NCBI GenBank assembly: GCA_964570895.1
Contig: CAZMZD010000005.1
Coordinates: 25,463-89,462, forward strand
Length of the DNA: 64,000 nt
Origin: RGIG1918 sp964570895
Lineage (GTDB): Bacteria; Cyanobacteriota; Vampirovibrionia; Gastranaerophilales; Gastranaerophilaceae
Direction: 5' to 3'
Part shown: piece by piece, positions 41,384 through 49,589 of the stretch
Layout of the letters: every line of letters begins with the position of its first letter
Numbering within the stretch: position 1 is the stretch's first letter
Program-made: the position numbers and the translations under genes
The notes under the pieces: model-generated
Seen by the model: the letters and a program-made list of their open reading frames with translations, nothing else
Database searches by the model: none
What the model was told of the DNA's origin: nothing

Positions 41384-43540
41384 TTATTTAAGAGCTTCAA
41401 CAGCTTCTTCCATACGAACTTTGATACGACCGTCAACAGCAATGCCTTCGCCTGTTTTTTCGCTAACAAGAAGCGGGTTGATGTCGAGTTCGTCAATGAA
41501 TTTAAAGTCAGAAACAAGTTGAGATAATCTTAACAATGTTTCTTGAATTTGATCCATTTGAGCAGGAGTTGTTCCTCTTGCACCTTCAAGAAGTTTGTAT
41601 GCTTTAACTGATTTAATCATTTCAGCAGCGTCAATGTCGGTGAGCGGAGCAATTCTGAATGTTACGTCTTTCATAACTTCGATAAATACGCCGCCAAGAC
41701 CAAACATCATCATCGGGCCATATTGTGGGTCTGTTGCGATACCGCAAACCATTTCACGGTTGCCTTTAACCATTTCTTGAATAATAACACCTTCAAGCCC
41801 GTCTAAAAGCCCTTTTTCTTCAAGCTTAGAAAGTAAGTCTTTATATTCTGCTCTTAATTGTTCTTCTGATTGAATGTTAACGCGAACGCCGCCAACATCT
41901 GTTTTGTGAGATGTTGTTTTAGAAGTCATTTTCATAACAACCGGATATCCGATTGAGTTACCAATTGAAATAACTTCTTCTTCGTTTGTTGCAAAGCCTG
42001 ATTTGCAAACTCTGATTCCGTATGCGTCTAATACATCGATTGATTCACGAGTTGTGAGTTGTGCTCTGCCTTCTGAAATTGATTGTTTGATAATTTCAGC
42101 TGCGCGCGCTTTATCAACATTATAAGTTTTAATTTCGCCAACAGGGCGTTCTTGCCAAATTCTTTGTTGATTTAATCTGTTAAATCCTTCAGCAGCTTCT
42201 TCAGCGTACATAAAGAATGGCATGTTAACATCCATTTCGGAAATTTTTGTAAAGAAATCAGATGTTGTCATGAACACGCCAACAACAGGTTTTTGTGGGT
42301 TTTTAGCCTTAATTTCCATAATAGCTTTTGCAACATCAATGTCTTTCAAGCCTAAGAATGGCAAGTAAATTACCATAATCATATCAACATTATCGTCTGC
42401 AATAACTGTTTCAAGTGTTTGCATATAGTGTTCGATTGGAGCTGAAGCAATCATGTCAACAGGGTTTTTAACGGAAGCCGCAGCAGGCAAGAAACTTCTT
42501 AATTTTTCTTTTGTTTCGTCTGTAATTTTTGCGATTTGCATACCGTATTCGCAAATTGCGTCAGTTGCCATAATCCCTGGGCCACCTGAGTTTGTGATAA
42601 TTGCAACTCTATCGCCTTTTGGAATTGGGCAATTTGCAAAAACTTTTGCGGTTGCAAACAAGTTTTTAAGTGAATATTCTCTAATTACACCGGATTGAGC
42701 AAGCAATGCGTTTGCAGCTTTATCTGCCCCTGCAAGAGAACCTGTGTGAGAAGACGCTGCTGAAGCACCTGCTGCACTACGCCCTGCTTTAAGCGCCAAG
42801 ATTGGTTTTCTTTTTGAAATGCGAGTTGCAAGTTCTCTAAAGTTTGTTGGGTTTGCAATTGATTCCATATAAAGAAGAATTTGTTTAACGTCATCTTCGT
42901 TTTCCCAATATTCCATAGCTGATTCAGCGTTGAAATCTGCTTGGTTGCCAATTGAAATGAATTGTGCAAAGCCAAGGTTTAAGTCTTTTAAAATGTTTAA
43001 AATACCGCCGCCAAGTGCACCTGATTGAGAAACGAAACCGATGTTTCCGCGTTCAGGCAATGCTTCTGCAAAAGTTGCGTCCATTCTAACATCTGGGTTT
43101 GTGTTTAAAACACCTAAGCAGTTTGGCCCGATTAATCTCATACCGTATTCTTTAACTTTTTTAGCTAATTCTTTTTCAGCTTCAGCGCCTTCCTTGCCTG
43201 CTTCTTTAAAGCCTGCGGAGATAACGCAAAGCCCTTTAATACCTTTTCTATAGCACTGGTCAACTGCGTCAAGCACGAATTTTTGAGGGATGATGATAAC
43301 GGCTAAATCAACGTCAGATGGAATTTCCTCAACCGATGTATATGCTTGGAAGCCTTCAATTATCCCGCCTTTTGGGTTTACAGGGTATATATCGCCATTA
43401 AATTTGTAATCTCTTAATCTTTGCATAATTTCAGAGCCAATTGTTTTTGGTTTTGTTGAAGCCCCGATAACAGCAATAGATTTTGGTTTCATAATTTTGT
43501 CAATTACGGATAAATCTGTTTTTTTGAGTGTTTCGTTCAT
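41384..43540 (-). CDS. Acetate-CoA ligase (ADP-forming), fused alpha-beta
   Basis: 718 residues. It converts acetyl-CoA + ADP + Pi to acetate + CoA + ATP, giving substrate-level ATP in fermentation. The CoA-binding domain begins at SIAVIGASTKPKTIGSEIMQ. The ligase domains contain GFVSQSGALGGGI and the active-site His in SSHTGSLAG (near residue 260). The ATP-grasp beta part (about 490-718) has YPVVMKMTSKTTSHKTDVGG and MMFGLGGVFIEVMKD. GAGG lies 6 nt before the ATG. A TTGCTT-17-GATAAT promoter and a TCACGAT/ATCGTGA dyad lie upstream; the dyad recurs before adhE. Confidence 0.95.
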   Translation of the reverse strand: MNETLKKTDLSVIDKIMKPKSIAVIGASTKPKTIGSEIMQRLRDYKFNGDIYPVNPKGGIIEGFQAYTSVEEIPSDVDLAVIIIPQKFVLDAVDQCYRKGIKGLCVISAGFKEAGKEGAEAEKELAKKVKEYGMRLIGPNCLGVLNTNPDVRMDATFAEALPERGNIGFVSQSGALGGGILNILKDLNLGFAQFISIGNQADFNAESAMEYWENEDDVKQILLYMESIANPTNFRELATRISKRKPILALKAGRSAAGASAASSHTGSLAGADKAANALLAQSGVIREYSLKNLFATAKVFANCPIPKGDRVAIITNSGGPGIMATDAICEYGMQIAKITDETKEKLRSFLPAAASVKNPVDMIASAPIEHYMQTLETVIADDNVDMIMVIYLPFLGLKDIDVAKAIMEIKAKNPQKPVVGVFMTTSDFFTKISEMDVNMPFFMYAEEAAEGFNRLNQQRIWQERPVGEIKTYNVDKARAAEIIKQSISEGRAQLTTRESIDVLDAYGIRVCKSGFATNEEEVISIGNSIGYPVVMKMTSKTTSHKTDVGGVRVNIQSEEQLRAEYKDLLSKLEEKGLLDGLEGVIIQEMVKGNREMVCGIATDPQYGPMMMFGLGGVFIEVMKDVTFRIAPLTDIDAAEMIKSVKAYKLLEGARGTTPAQMDQIQETLLRLSQLVSDFKFIDELDINPLLVSEKTGEGIAVDGRIKVRMEEAVEALK

Positions 43541-43576
43541 TTTTTACCTCATTTATAAAGTACACCATCTTAGTTG

Positions 43577-43605
43577 ATTATCTCACTAATATAAAATTAA
43601 AGCAA
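43577..43605 (-). promoter_or_regulatory. Promoter of the acetate-CoA ligase gene
   Basis: TTGCTT (43605-43600), a 17-bp spacer, GATAAT (43582-43577); the predicted start is near 43570. Confidence 0.6.
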
Positions 43606-43613
43606 AATATTTT

Positions 43614-43638
43614 TCACGATATAAGCAAAATATCGTGA
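43614..43638. promoter_or_regulatory. TCACGATAT-7-ATATCGTGA operator
   Basis: A perfect 9-bp inverted repeat with a 7-bp spacer, centred about 56 bp upstream of the predicted start, a position typical of activators. The core TCACGAT...ATCGTG recurs before adhE with a 10-bp rather than 11-bp spacer. A CRP/FNR-superfamily or redox regulator is plausible. Confidence 0.6.
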
Positions 43639-43662
43639 TTGTTTTGCAAATTTTAAATGTGA

Positions 43663-44289
43663 TTAATAGCCTTCTTTAATCCAAGCGCGGTTTCTAAATT
43701 CAGCGCCAAGCGAAGTTGTAATTTCTTTACATTTTTCAACGTCAATAAAAGGCGCGTTGTCAAAACCCGTCACAATTGTTGCCATTGTTTTAAAGCCAAG
43801 TTCCGCGGATTGTTTAATTGTGCATAAAACTGCTTCGTAAGCGTTTTCAATTTTTGGTTTTGAAACAAGTTCGTAAGTTGCGCTGTTGTGTGCGTTCAAG
43901 CTTACGGAGATTGTGTCAACAAGCCCAACGAGCTCGGGCAAAATATCCCTCTTAAGAGCGGCACTTGCTGTTCCGTTTGTGTTAATTCTAATTTTTAAAT
44001 GCGGATATTTTTCTTTTATAAATTTTGAAACTTCAATTAAAACATCAGGGCAAAGCAAAGGTTCGCCATAGCCGCAAAACGTAATTTCATTCACCTTTGA
44101 AAGCTTCGTGTCTGCTTCTTTGTCAAATTGTGCTATAACATCAGCCGTTTTTGCCACGCCTTCAAGCCATAAATTTGAACCTTTTACATCGTCTTTAATA
44201 TCGCGAACACAAAACACGCAAGAGTTTGTGCAATTGTTCGTAAGGTTGATATATGGTTTTCCGTCTAAAAAATAAAGATAATTGTTCAT
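43663..44289 (-). CDS. TatD-linked radical SAM protein
   Basis: 208 residues. CTNSCVFC gives the CxxxCxxC cluster ligands (Cys20, 24, 27) and YINLTNNCTNSCVFCVRD is the typical start of the TatD-associated radical SAM family. EITFCGYGEPLLCPDVLIEV is the GEP motif and KIRINTNGTA follows. Its exact reaction is unknown. No tatD gene adjoins it here. No Shine-Dalgarno precedes the ATG; TATAAT lies exactly 6 nt upstream with TTGATT 16 bp before that, so the transcript should be leaderless. Confidence 0.88.
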   Translation of the reverse strand: MNNYLYFLDGKPYINLTNNCTNSCVFCVRDIKDDVKGSNLWLEGVAKTADVIAQFDKEADTKLSKVNEITFCGYGEPLLCPDVLIEVSKFIKEKYPHLKIRINTNGTASAALKRDILPELVGLVDTISVSLNAHNSATYELVSKPKIENAYEAVLCTIKQSAELGFKTMATIVTGFDNAPFIDVEKCKEITTSLGAEFRNRAWIKEGY

Positions 44290-44295
44290 AACTTG

Positions 44296-44323
44296 ATTAT
44301 AAAATCTAAACGGTTTAAATCAA
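44296..44323 (-). promoter_or_regulatory. Promoter giving a leaderless radical SAM mRNA
   Basis: TTGATT (44323-44318), a 16-bp spacer, TATAAT (44301-44296), then CAAGTT and the ATG. Confidence 0.75.
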
Positions 44324-44348
44324 GAAAATTATTGCGGCCAAAACGTAA

Positions 44349-44370
44349 AAAGAGGGCAAGAGCCCTCTTT
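44349..44370 (-). terminator. Intrinsic terminator of the 44394 gene
   Basis: AAAGAGGGC-4-GCCCTCTTT, a perfect stem; on the minus strand it runs into TTTTTACG. Confidence 0.88.
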
Positions 44371-44393
44371 AAAATATTGTTAAAAGTTTTAAA

Positions 44394-44744
44394 CTACACT
44401 TGAGCCGTATATTTTGCAAGGTCGAAATTTTCCATAAAAGCAAGTGCTTCTTGTGCTGTGTAGCCTGCTTCGATTAAATGTTCATAGTTTTCATTTAATT
44501 TTTCAACAAGCTCAGGATTTTTCATAAAATCTTGAATTGAATTGTTGACTGCATTTGTCCATTCCGGCTTGCTTGCTTTGTTCACAAGTGCTTTACCATA
44601 CACACATGATGGTGTTTCTTCTAAATTTGTTTCAGTTGCCTTTTGTTCAACTTTTTCTTCGGTCACTTCTTGTGGCGCCGTGTTCGGGTTTTTTCGCTTG
44701 TCCCCGTTGTTATACACATAACCTATACCGTTGATATTATTCAT
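44394..44744 (-). CDS. Small unknown protein
   Basis: 116 residues; not recognised. The first 60 are polar and probably disordered (NNGDKRKNPNTAPQEVTEEK), and the C-terminal 60 are helical (WTNAVNNSIQDFMKNPELVE, then AGYTAQEALAFMENFDLA), with one Cys. No signal or membrane segment is seen. The ATG at 44744 is preferred because GGAG lies 9 nt upstream; an in-frame ATG at 44759 has none. A pair of TGTWAM boxes lies in the 230-bp upstream region shared with the 44975 gene. Confidence 0.7.
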   Translation of the reverse strand: MNNINGIGYVYNNGDKRKNPNTAPQEVTEEKVEQKATETNLEETPSCVYGKALVNKASKPEWTNAVNNSIQDFMKNPELVEKLNENYEHLIEAGYTAQEALAFMENFDLAKYTAQV

Positions 44745-44912
44745 TAAATTTTTCTCCATTTATTCTCGTGTTCGACTGTAAAATTATTGTTCGCCGTACG
44801 TATAAAACATGAAACAAAAATAATTTGCTAGTGTGTATTTAAATTTTATATACTTTTTTAATAACAAAAAACCAAAATGCCCTAAAAATAGGCTATTTGA
44901 TGTACAAAATTC

Positions 44913-44932
44913 GTGTTTACAAAACTTAACAC
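44913..44932. promoter_or_regulatory. Tandem TGTTAA/TGTAAA boxes between the 44394 and 44975 genes
   Basis: On the minus strand GTGTTAAGTTTTGTAAACAC: TGTTAA and TGTAAA 10 bp apart, and also nearly palindromic. Its centre is 52 bp before the plus-strand start and 178 bp before the minus-strand start, so the target is unclear. Confidence 0.35.
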
Positions 44933-44974
44933 GGGGTGCAAAAAATAATTTTACAGGTTTTGCTTTATTAGCCC

Positions 44975-46768
44975 ATGCTAAAAATTCCACAAATTAACCG
45001 GAATAATTTTTACAATTCGCCAAAAAGTTATAATTTTGGCACAATTCAATGTGTAAAAAATAATGCCACAAAGCCAATAACTCAAACTAACCTTGCAAAT
45101 TTTGCGCCACTTAGAGCGTATGCTCTGCCCTTTCTTGGAAATCAGAAACATACGATAAGCCCTGACACGCTTTATTTAAAAATACAATCGCAAGCTTCAA
45201 ACGTGACTCAAAGACAAGTTGAGGTGATGTTTAATAATATTGATGAAATCTTAAAAAGCCGTGGAATTTCTGCTGGAAAAGAAGATATTTTATTTACCAT
45301 GGGCGCTTTAACACAATATGCAAATTTAGATGGTCTTAAAAAATTAAATGAGCAAATCTCAAATCGCACAAATGGAACTTATAACCTTTATTCTCAGGGC
45401 ACCCCGAATTCTCTTGCAAACACTTTGTATTATCTCTCGAACAGTAAAAAAATATTTCCTTATCCGGAAAACAAAGAAAAAACAGTTTTTATGCTTGACG
45501 GCCTTGGAATGCAGACTCTTGAACATAAAGCAAAAAAGAACTCGCTTGATGACTTTAATTACTCTCATCTTGAATTTGTTTATCCAATAGGCTGGAGAGA
45601 GGGGATAAATATGTTTAATCAAGGGAAAGATTATAAGAATTTTGAATTAAAAACGGCGGATATTATAGAACGTGCGCTTGCAAAAAACAATTATTTTCCG
45701 GACGCTTTGGACGATGTTTTAACGGAAGATGTTGAAAATGTGGCCAAAAAATTTGGAATAAAAGATGTTAAATATGTAACGCCACTTGCAGGCAATGAAA
45801 GTTTTGATTTTAAAGATATTGCAAACAATCTGAATTCCAAAACACCAACGCGCAAAGAAGTTCGCGCAATATGCATGGGAATTGGCGAATATTGCCAAGA
45901 AAAATACGGGAAAACTAAAGAATATTGGACAAATTTAACTGCTCAATATTTTTATGATAATTTCATTTATTATTCCCCAAAAGCGATAAGCCAAAAATTA
46001 AAAACGATACACAAAGAAATTGAAAAAAATCTTCCAAAAGGCAAAACCATGGACGATGTTTATTATCTGCTTCCAACTATAGGAAAAAGCTATAATTACA
46101 TTGCTTATCAATATGCGCTTGTAAACAATGTTTCAAGCGAAAAGTTTATTTTTGGAGATACCGAAACCGCAGAAGACGACTACTCCGGCAAGGTTTTTGT
46201 TTACTTAGATGATATTTCAGCTTCCGGAATGAGTGTTTTAGTTGAAGTTGGCGGTTTGAATTATACGGGCTTAAACGAAGTTAAAAAAAATGATATTGAA
46301 GGCAAAAACCCAACGGGCGGAATTGAAAATCAATATATGATTGCAACTCTTTACTCTACCCCGCTTGCAAAAGAAAAAACGGGCCGCGAAATTGAAAAAC
46401 GAGAAAGGTATAATTTAGACGGTGAAAAGATTAAAGATATACAAATTGCAACTAACACAGGCGCGGAAGGTGAATTTGTAAAACAAATAAAAATGAGCGA
46501 CGACTTGTCAAAAATCGACACTTTGTTTCATGATGAAACAAACGGCATGGGCGGCTTTTCAGGCGTGGGGACAAAAACCATTTTTCCATATATGACACCT
46601 GACACTAACGCCCCGATTTTAAAATTTTTGGCTGAAAAATTTATTCCGCGCGCTGCCATAAAAACGGATTTGAACCCTTATACAGAAGAATTAAATGTTA
46701 GATATTTAATTGCGAAGAATTTTGAAAATCCTGCTCTGCAAAGAGAAGCTCAAGTCATGAGCCAATAA
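44975..46768 (+). CDS. Unknown protein with F-x-G N-terminus and PRTase-like motif
   Basis: 597 residues; the family is not recognised. The first 57 residues are low-complexity and end in LPFLGN (F53-x-G55). A helical region follows. At residues about 407-421, KVFVYLDDISASGMSVLVEV has the form of a type I phosphoribosyltransferase PRPP loop (hydrophobic strand, DD, then (S/T)(A/x)(S/T)G). TKTIFPYMTPDTNAPILKFL is near the C-terminus. If the loop is functional the protein may bind PRPP or another phosphorylated ligand. No signal peptide is seen. The start ATG lacks a Shine-Dalgarno. A strong terminator follows. Confidence 0.72.
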   Translation: MLKIPQINRNNFYNSPKSYNFGTIQCVKNNATKPITQTNLANFAPLRAYALPFLGNQKHTISPDTLYLKIQSQASNVTQRQVEVMFNNIDEILKSRGISAGKEDILFTMGALTQYANLDGLKKLNEQISNRTNGTYNLYSQGTPNSLANTLYYLSNSKKIFPYPENKEKTVFMLDGLGMQTLEHKAKKNSLDDFNYSHLEFVYPIGWREGINMFNQGKDYKNFELKTADIIERALAKNNYFPDALDDVLTEDVENVAKKFGIKDVKYVTPLAGNESFDFKDIANNLNSKTPTRKEVRAICMGIGEYCQEKYGKTKEYWTNLTAQYFYDNFIYYSPKAISQKLKTIHKEIEKNLPKGKTMDDVYYLLPTIGKSYNYIAYQYALVNNVSSEKFIFGDTETAEDDYSGKVFVYLDDISASGMSVLVEVGGLNYTGLNEVKKNDIEGKNPTGGIENQYMIATLYSTPLAKEKTGREIEKRERYNLDGEKIKDIQIATNTGAEGEFVKQIKMSDDLSKIDTLFHDETNGMGGFSGVGTKTIFPYMTPDTNAPILKFLAEKFIPRAAIKTDLNPYTEELNVRYLIAKNFENPALQREAQVMSQ

Positions 46769-46769
46769 A

Positions 46770-46802
46770 CAAAAACCCTGCGTTTTAGCTGCAGGGTTTT
46801 TA
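46770..46802 (+). terminator. Intrinsic terminator of the 44975 gene
   Basis: AAAAACCCTGC and GCAGGGTTTTT form an 11-bp stem, followed by AAAAAA; it can also act on the minus strand. Confidence 0.88.
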
Positions 46803-46891
46803 AAAAATGAAAGCCAATATTTGTCTTGGTAAAGCCACCTTGCTTTATGACTTCAAGAGCTTTTGGAGTTTCTCTTTTATGTCATCAGTCA

Positions 46892-47143
46892 TCAACCCAA
46901 AAGCTTGAAATTTTTAGACGGATTATTCATCTCTTTTAAAAGTTCGTTGTGTTGGTTCTGAAGATCGGTTACATTTACCTTATTTTCTTGTTGTGCAGAA
47001 GCCCCCACATCTTTAAGACCAAATTCGTGAAACGGGGTTTCAGGTTCAGGTTTATTTTTCTTTTCTATGTCTCGCATAGCTTGACTATGTGCTTTGAGCT
47101 GATTTAAGGAATAGCTAAAACCTGCCGATGATATTTCTGACAT
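46892..47143 (-). CDS. Small unknown protein
   Basis: 83 residues; not recognised. It is polar and mostly helical with Gln/Asn/Lys-rich segments (SLNQLKAHSQAMRDIEKKNK, LQNQHNELLKEMNN) and a central EFGLKDVGASAQQ stretch. No Cys, signal or membrane helix is seen. AAAGGAGA precedes the ATG, giving good support for translation. Upstream TGTWAM-type boxes (47226-47245) sit 92 bp before the start, matching the group of lineage-specific genes. Confidence 0.68.
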   Translation of the reverse strand: MSEISSAGFSYSLNQLKAHSQAMRDIEKKNKPEPETPFHEFGLKDVGASAQQENKVNVTDLQNQHNELLKEMNNPSKNFKLLG

Positions 47144-47225
47144 AATTGTCTCCTTTCATAAAATAATATTCATCCTTTGATACTCCCTATATCGTTTTTT
47201 TTGAAACTTTATGTTTTTGAAATTA

Positions 47226-47245
47226 TTGTTACAAAAGTTTATAAA
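47226..47245 (-). promoter_or_regulatory. Tandem 10-bp boxes before the 46892 gene
   Basis: On the minus strand TTTATAAACT followed by TTTGTAACAA; the first box has one mismatch. Centred 92 bp before the ATG. Confidence 0.35.
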
Positions 47246-47860
47246 TCCAGAGTGACGTACTTCAACTTTAGTGACGCCATTTGTTTTGATTTGTCACCCT
47301 GAACTCGCCTCCTTTTGCCGAAATCTGTAGATTTCGTGCAAAATGGGTCCTCTGGGAGTGGTTTCAGGGTCTTGCCAGATAATGAAGTTGTAGGGTGTGT
47401 TTATACGCACCTTTGTTGAGTCTGCAGGTTGGCATACTTGCCCCAAAAAAATAATGCAGCCCGTAGGTCAGGCACCGCCTGACAAATCAAAACAAAAGAC
47501 GTCATGCTGAACTCGTTTCAGCATCTTACCGGATAATGAAGCTCAACGTTGATTGCAGTGCCTCAATATTTATAAGATCCTGAACAACTTGAAAATCACG
47601 GCTTCACTCCATTTTCTACGCTTTCAGGATGACGATTTTATTTGTCAGGCACCGCCTGACAAATAAAGACATAAGTTGTCACCCTGAACTAGTTTCAGGG
47701 TCTTGCCAACTAATGAAACCCAGCATTGTTTATTGCGCTTCAAAGTTTATAAGATCCTGAACAGCTTGAAAATCACGGCTTCACCCCATTTTCTACGCTT
47801 TCAGGATGACGATTTTTATTTGTTAGGCATTGCCTGACCTACGAGCTCATCAACCCACCC
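47246..47860. repeat. Intergenic repeat field 3
   Basis: Contains a TCACCCTGAACTCG half element (near 47297), GGGTGTGTTTATACGCACC (about 47393), GTCAGGCACCGCCTGAC palindromes (47467-47483 and 47644-47660) and a degenerate copy (47822-47838). A CTGAACTCGTTTCAG hairpin (near 47508), a CTGAACTAGTTTCAG hairpin (near 47684) and two copies of the TCCTGAA...TTCAGGA element (about 47575-47630 and 47754-47808) complete it. No gene is visible. Confidence 0.82.
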
Positions 47861-47926
47861 AAAACAAGCCCGTATAACTCATTATTACGGCTAAAGTAAA
47901 TCCATATATTTTTTTAAAAACACCTA

Positions 47927-47984
47927 TTGACATTTTTATAATCAATGTTATTATAATAATATGTTGAGAATGATAATCATTCTC
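47927..47984 (+). promoter_or_regulatory. Fur-controlled promoter of the fur-ferritin-rubrerythrin cluster
   Basis: TTGACA (47927-47932), a 16-bp spacer and extended -10 TGT-TATTAT (47946-47954), with the start near 47961. The perfect 19-bp palindrome GAGAATGATAATCATTCTC (47966-47984) is a classical Fur box just downstream of the start, a position that blocks transcription when occupied. Confidence 0.88.
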
Positions 47985-48032
47985 GCGCATGAAAAATAAT
48001 AATAAATAAAATAATTTTCAAATGAGGTCGAT

Positions 48033-48407
48033 ATGAAAAAAGACGAAATAATCATAAAAGCACTTGAAGATAGAGCGCGGCACTCCGACGTGAATGACCT
48101 TGTCAAAAGCCAATTTATTCAAGACTCGAAAATCAGCATTCCAACACTGTATCGAAAACTCAACAAATTATCTGAAACAGGTAAAATCAAAAAAATAATA
48201 GGTCTTAACGACTCTGCCCACTATGACCACAACACATTTAACCACTATCACTTCATCTGCTCAAAATGTGGGCGCATATTAGACGTTATGCCTGATGAAA
48301 ATTATGATATTATAGAACATGCGAAAAAAACAACAAATTTTATGATAGAAAAATGCGAGGTGACATTCACCGGCCTATGCCCTGAATGCGCCAAGGAAAA
48401 CAAATAA
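48033..48407 (+). CDS. Fur family transcriptional regulator
   Basis: 124 residues. A winged helix with ISIPTLYRKLNKLSETGKIK as recognition segment is followed by the metal/dimer domain with HYDHNTFNHYHFICSKCGRI and the second CxxC in GLCPECAKE. The two CxxC pairs form the structural zinc site of Fur/PerR proteins. It could sense iron or peroxide: the DNA site is a classical Fur box, while the neighbours (ferritin, rubrerythrin) fit PerR. GAGG precedes the ATG. A Fur box overlaps its own promoter, so autoregulation is likely. Confidence 0.92.
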   Translation: MKKDEIIIKALEDRARHSDVNDLVKSQFIQDSKISIPTLYRKLNKLSETGKIKKIIGLNDSAHYDHNTFNHYHFICSKCGRILDVMPDENYDIIEHAKKTTNFMIEKCEVTFTGLCPECAKENK

Positions 48408-48422
48408 CAAAGGAGAAATGTA

Positions 48423-48929
48423 ATGAACACAAAAATTCAACATGCTTTCACAGAGCAAATCAACGCAGAGCTTTATTCTGCTTATTTATATCTTGCAATG
48501 AAATCTTATTTCAAAGAAGTGAACCTTCAAGGTTTTGCTAATTGGTTTGATGTTCAAGTTCAAGAAGAATACGCGCACGCTATGGGAATGTATAATTATG
48601 TATACGAAAGAGGCGGTGTTGTTGAAATGAAAGCAATTGAAAAACCTGTCGTTGAAGGCAATTGCCCACTTTCAATTTTTGAACATGTGCTTCGTCATGA
48701 AGAACTTGTGACAAGCAAAATCAATGCGCTTGCCGATGTTATTGAAGGCGAAGGCGATAGGGCCGGCGTTTCTTTTATAGATTGGTACGTTAAAGAACAA
48801 GTTGAAGAAGAAGCAAATGTTTTGGCTGTAATTAAAACGCTCAAACTCATTGGCGACGACAAAAAAGCACTTTTAATGCTTGATAAAGATTTGGCAACAA
48901 GAACTTTTGTTGCACCGGTTATAGGTTAA
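48423..48929 (+). CDS. ftnA: Bacterial non-haem ferritin
   Basis: 168 residues. It stores iron in a 24-subunit shell. Ferroxidase ligands are visible in QINAELYSAYLYLAM (Glu), QVQEEYAHAMGMYNYV (Glu-x2-His) and the EQVEEEANVLAVI helix. AAGGAG precedes the ATG. It lies 15 bp after the Fur-type regulator and 24 bp before rubrerythrin, so the three are co-transcribed from the Fur-box promoter; together they handle iron and peroxide in an anaerobe exposed to oxygen. Confidence 0.95.
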   Translation: MNTKIQHAFTEQINAELYSAYLYLAMKSYFKEVNLQGFANWFDVQVQEEYAHAMGMYNYVYERGGVVEMKAIEKPVVEGNCPLSIFEHVLRHEELVTSKINALADVIEGEGDRAGVSFIDWYVKEQVEEEANVLAVIKTLKLIGDDKKALLMLDKDLATRTFVAPVIG

Positions 48930-48953
48930 TTTAAGAAAATAGGAGTAGTAAAA

Positions 48954-49493
48954 ATGGCAAAATTTGTATGTACAGTATGTGGTTGGTCAACTGAGGCAGA
49001 AACTCAACCGGAAAAATGCCCTGTATGCCAAGCAAAAACTTTTAATAAAATTGAAGAAGGTAAAAAAGTGTACGCAACAGAACACAACGTAGGCGACGGC
49101 GTTGTTGAAGATAAAGAAGTTATGGAAGGGCTCCGTGCGCATTTCACAGGTGAATGCACGGAAGTTGGAATGTATCTTGCAATGGCTCGTGTTGCAGAAC
49201 GCGAAGGTTATCCTGAAGTTGCAGAAGCTTATAAAAGATATGCTTACGAAGAAGCAGACCACGCTTCAAAATTTGCGGAATTGCTTGGCGAAGTTGTAAC
49301 TAATTCAACTAAGAAAAACCTTGAAATGAGAGCGGACGCTGAACATGGCGCATGCGAAGGTAAACTTGCAATCGCAAAAAGAGCTAAAGAACTCGGCTAC
49401 GATGCAATCCATGACACAGTTCATGAAATGGCAAAAGACGAAGCGCGCCATGGCAAAGGTTTTGACGGGCTTTTGAAAAGATATTTTTCATAG
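48954..49493 (+). CDS. Reverse rubrerythrin (NADH peroxidase component)
   Basis: 179 residues. An N-terminal rubredoxin domain (Cys6, Cys9, Cys22, Cys25) precedes a di-iron four-helix bundle with FTGECTEVGMYLAMARVAER, YAYEEADHASKFAELL and MAKDEARHGKGFDGLL. Domain order is the reverse of classical rubrerythrin, as in the clostridial enzymes that reduce hydrogen peroxide and oxygen using NADH through a partner reductase. AGGAG precedes the ATG. Last gene of the Fur-controlled unit, followed by a strong terminator. Confidence 0.95.
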   Translation: MAKFVCTVCGWSTEAETQPEKCPVCQAKTFNKIEEGKKVYATEHNVGDGVVEDKEVMEGLRAHFTGECTEVGMYLAMARVAEREGYPEVAEAYKRYAYEEADHASKFAELLGEVVTNSTKKNLEMRADAEHGACEGKLAIAKRAKELGYDAIHDTVHEMAKDEARHGKGFDGLLKRYFS

Positions 49494-49515
49494 AATTTAC
49501 AGTGTTTTATGGGGG

Positions 49516-49546
49516 AAAGAGCTTAGGTTTTTTAAGCTCTTTTTTT
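49516..49546 (+). terminator. Intrinsic terminator after rubrerythrin
   Basis: AAAGAGCTTA and TAAGCTCTTT form a stem, followed by a long T run. Confidence 0.92.
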
Positions 49547-49589
49547 ATTTTATAAAGTGTGATAATATAGTCACGTTGTAGGACTTGGC

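Noticed and set aside
43614..43638. Possible Rex operator before the acetate-CoA ligase gene
   Set aside because: The half-sites are TCACGAT/ATCGTGA, not the TTGTTAA/TTAACAA of Rex; kept only as an unnamed operator.
44784..44990. Minus-strand frame of 68 codons upstream of the 44394 gene
   Set aside because: It would cover the intergenic control region and the start of the 44975 gene and has no ribosome binding site.
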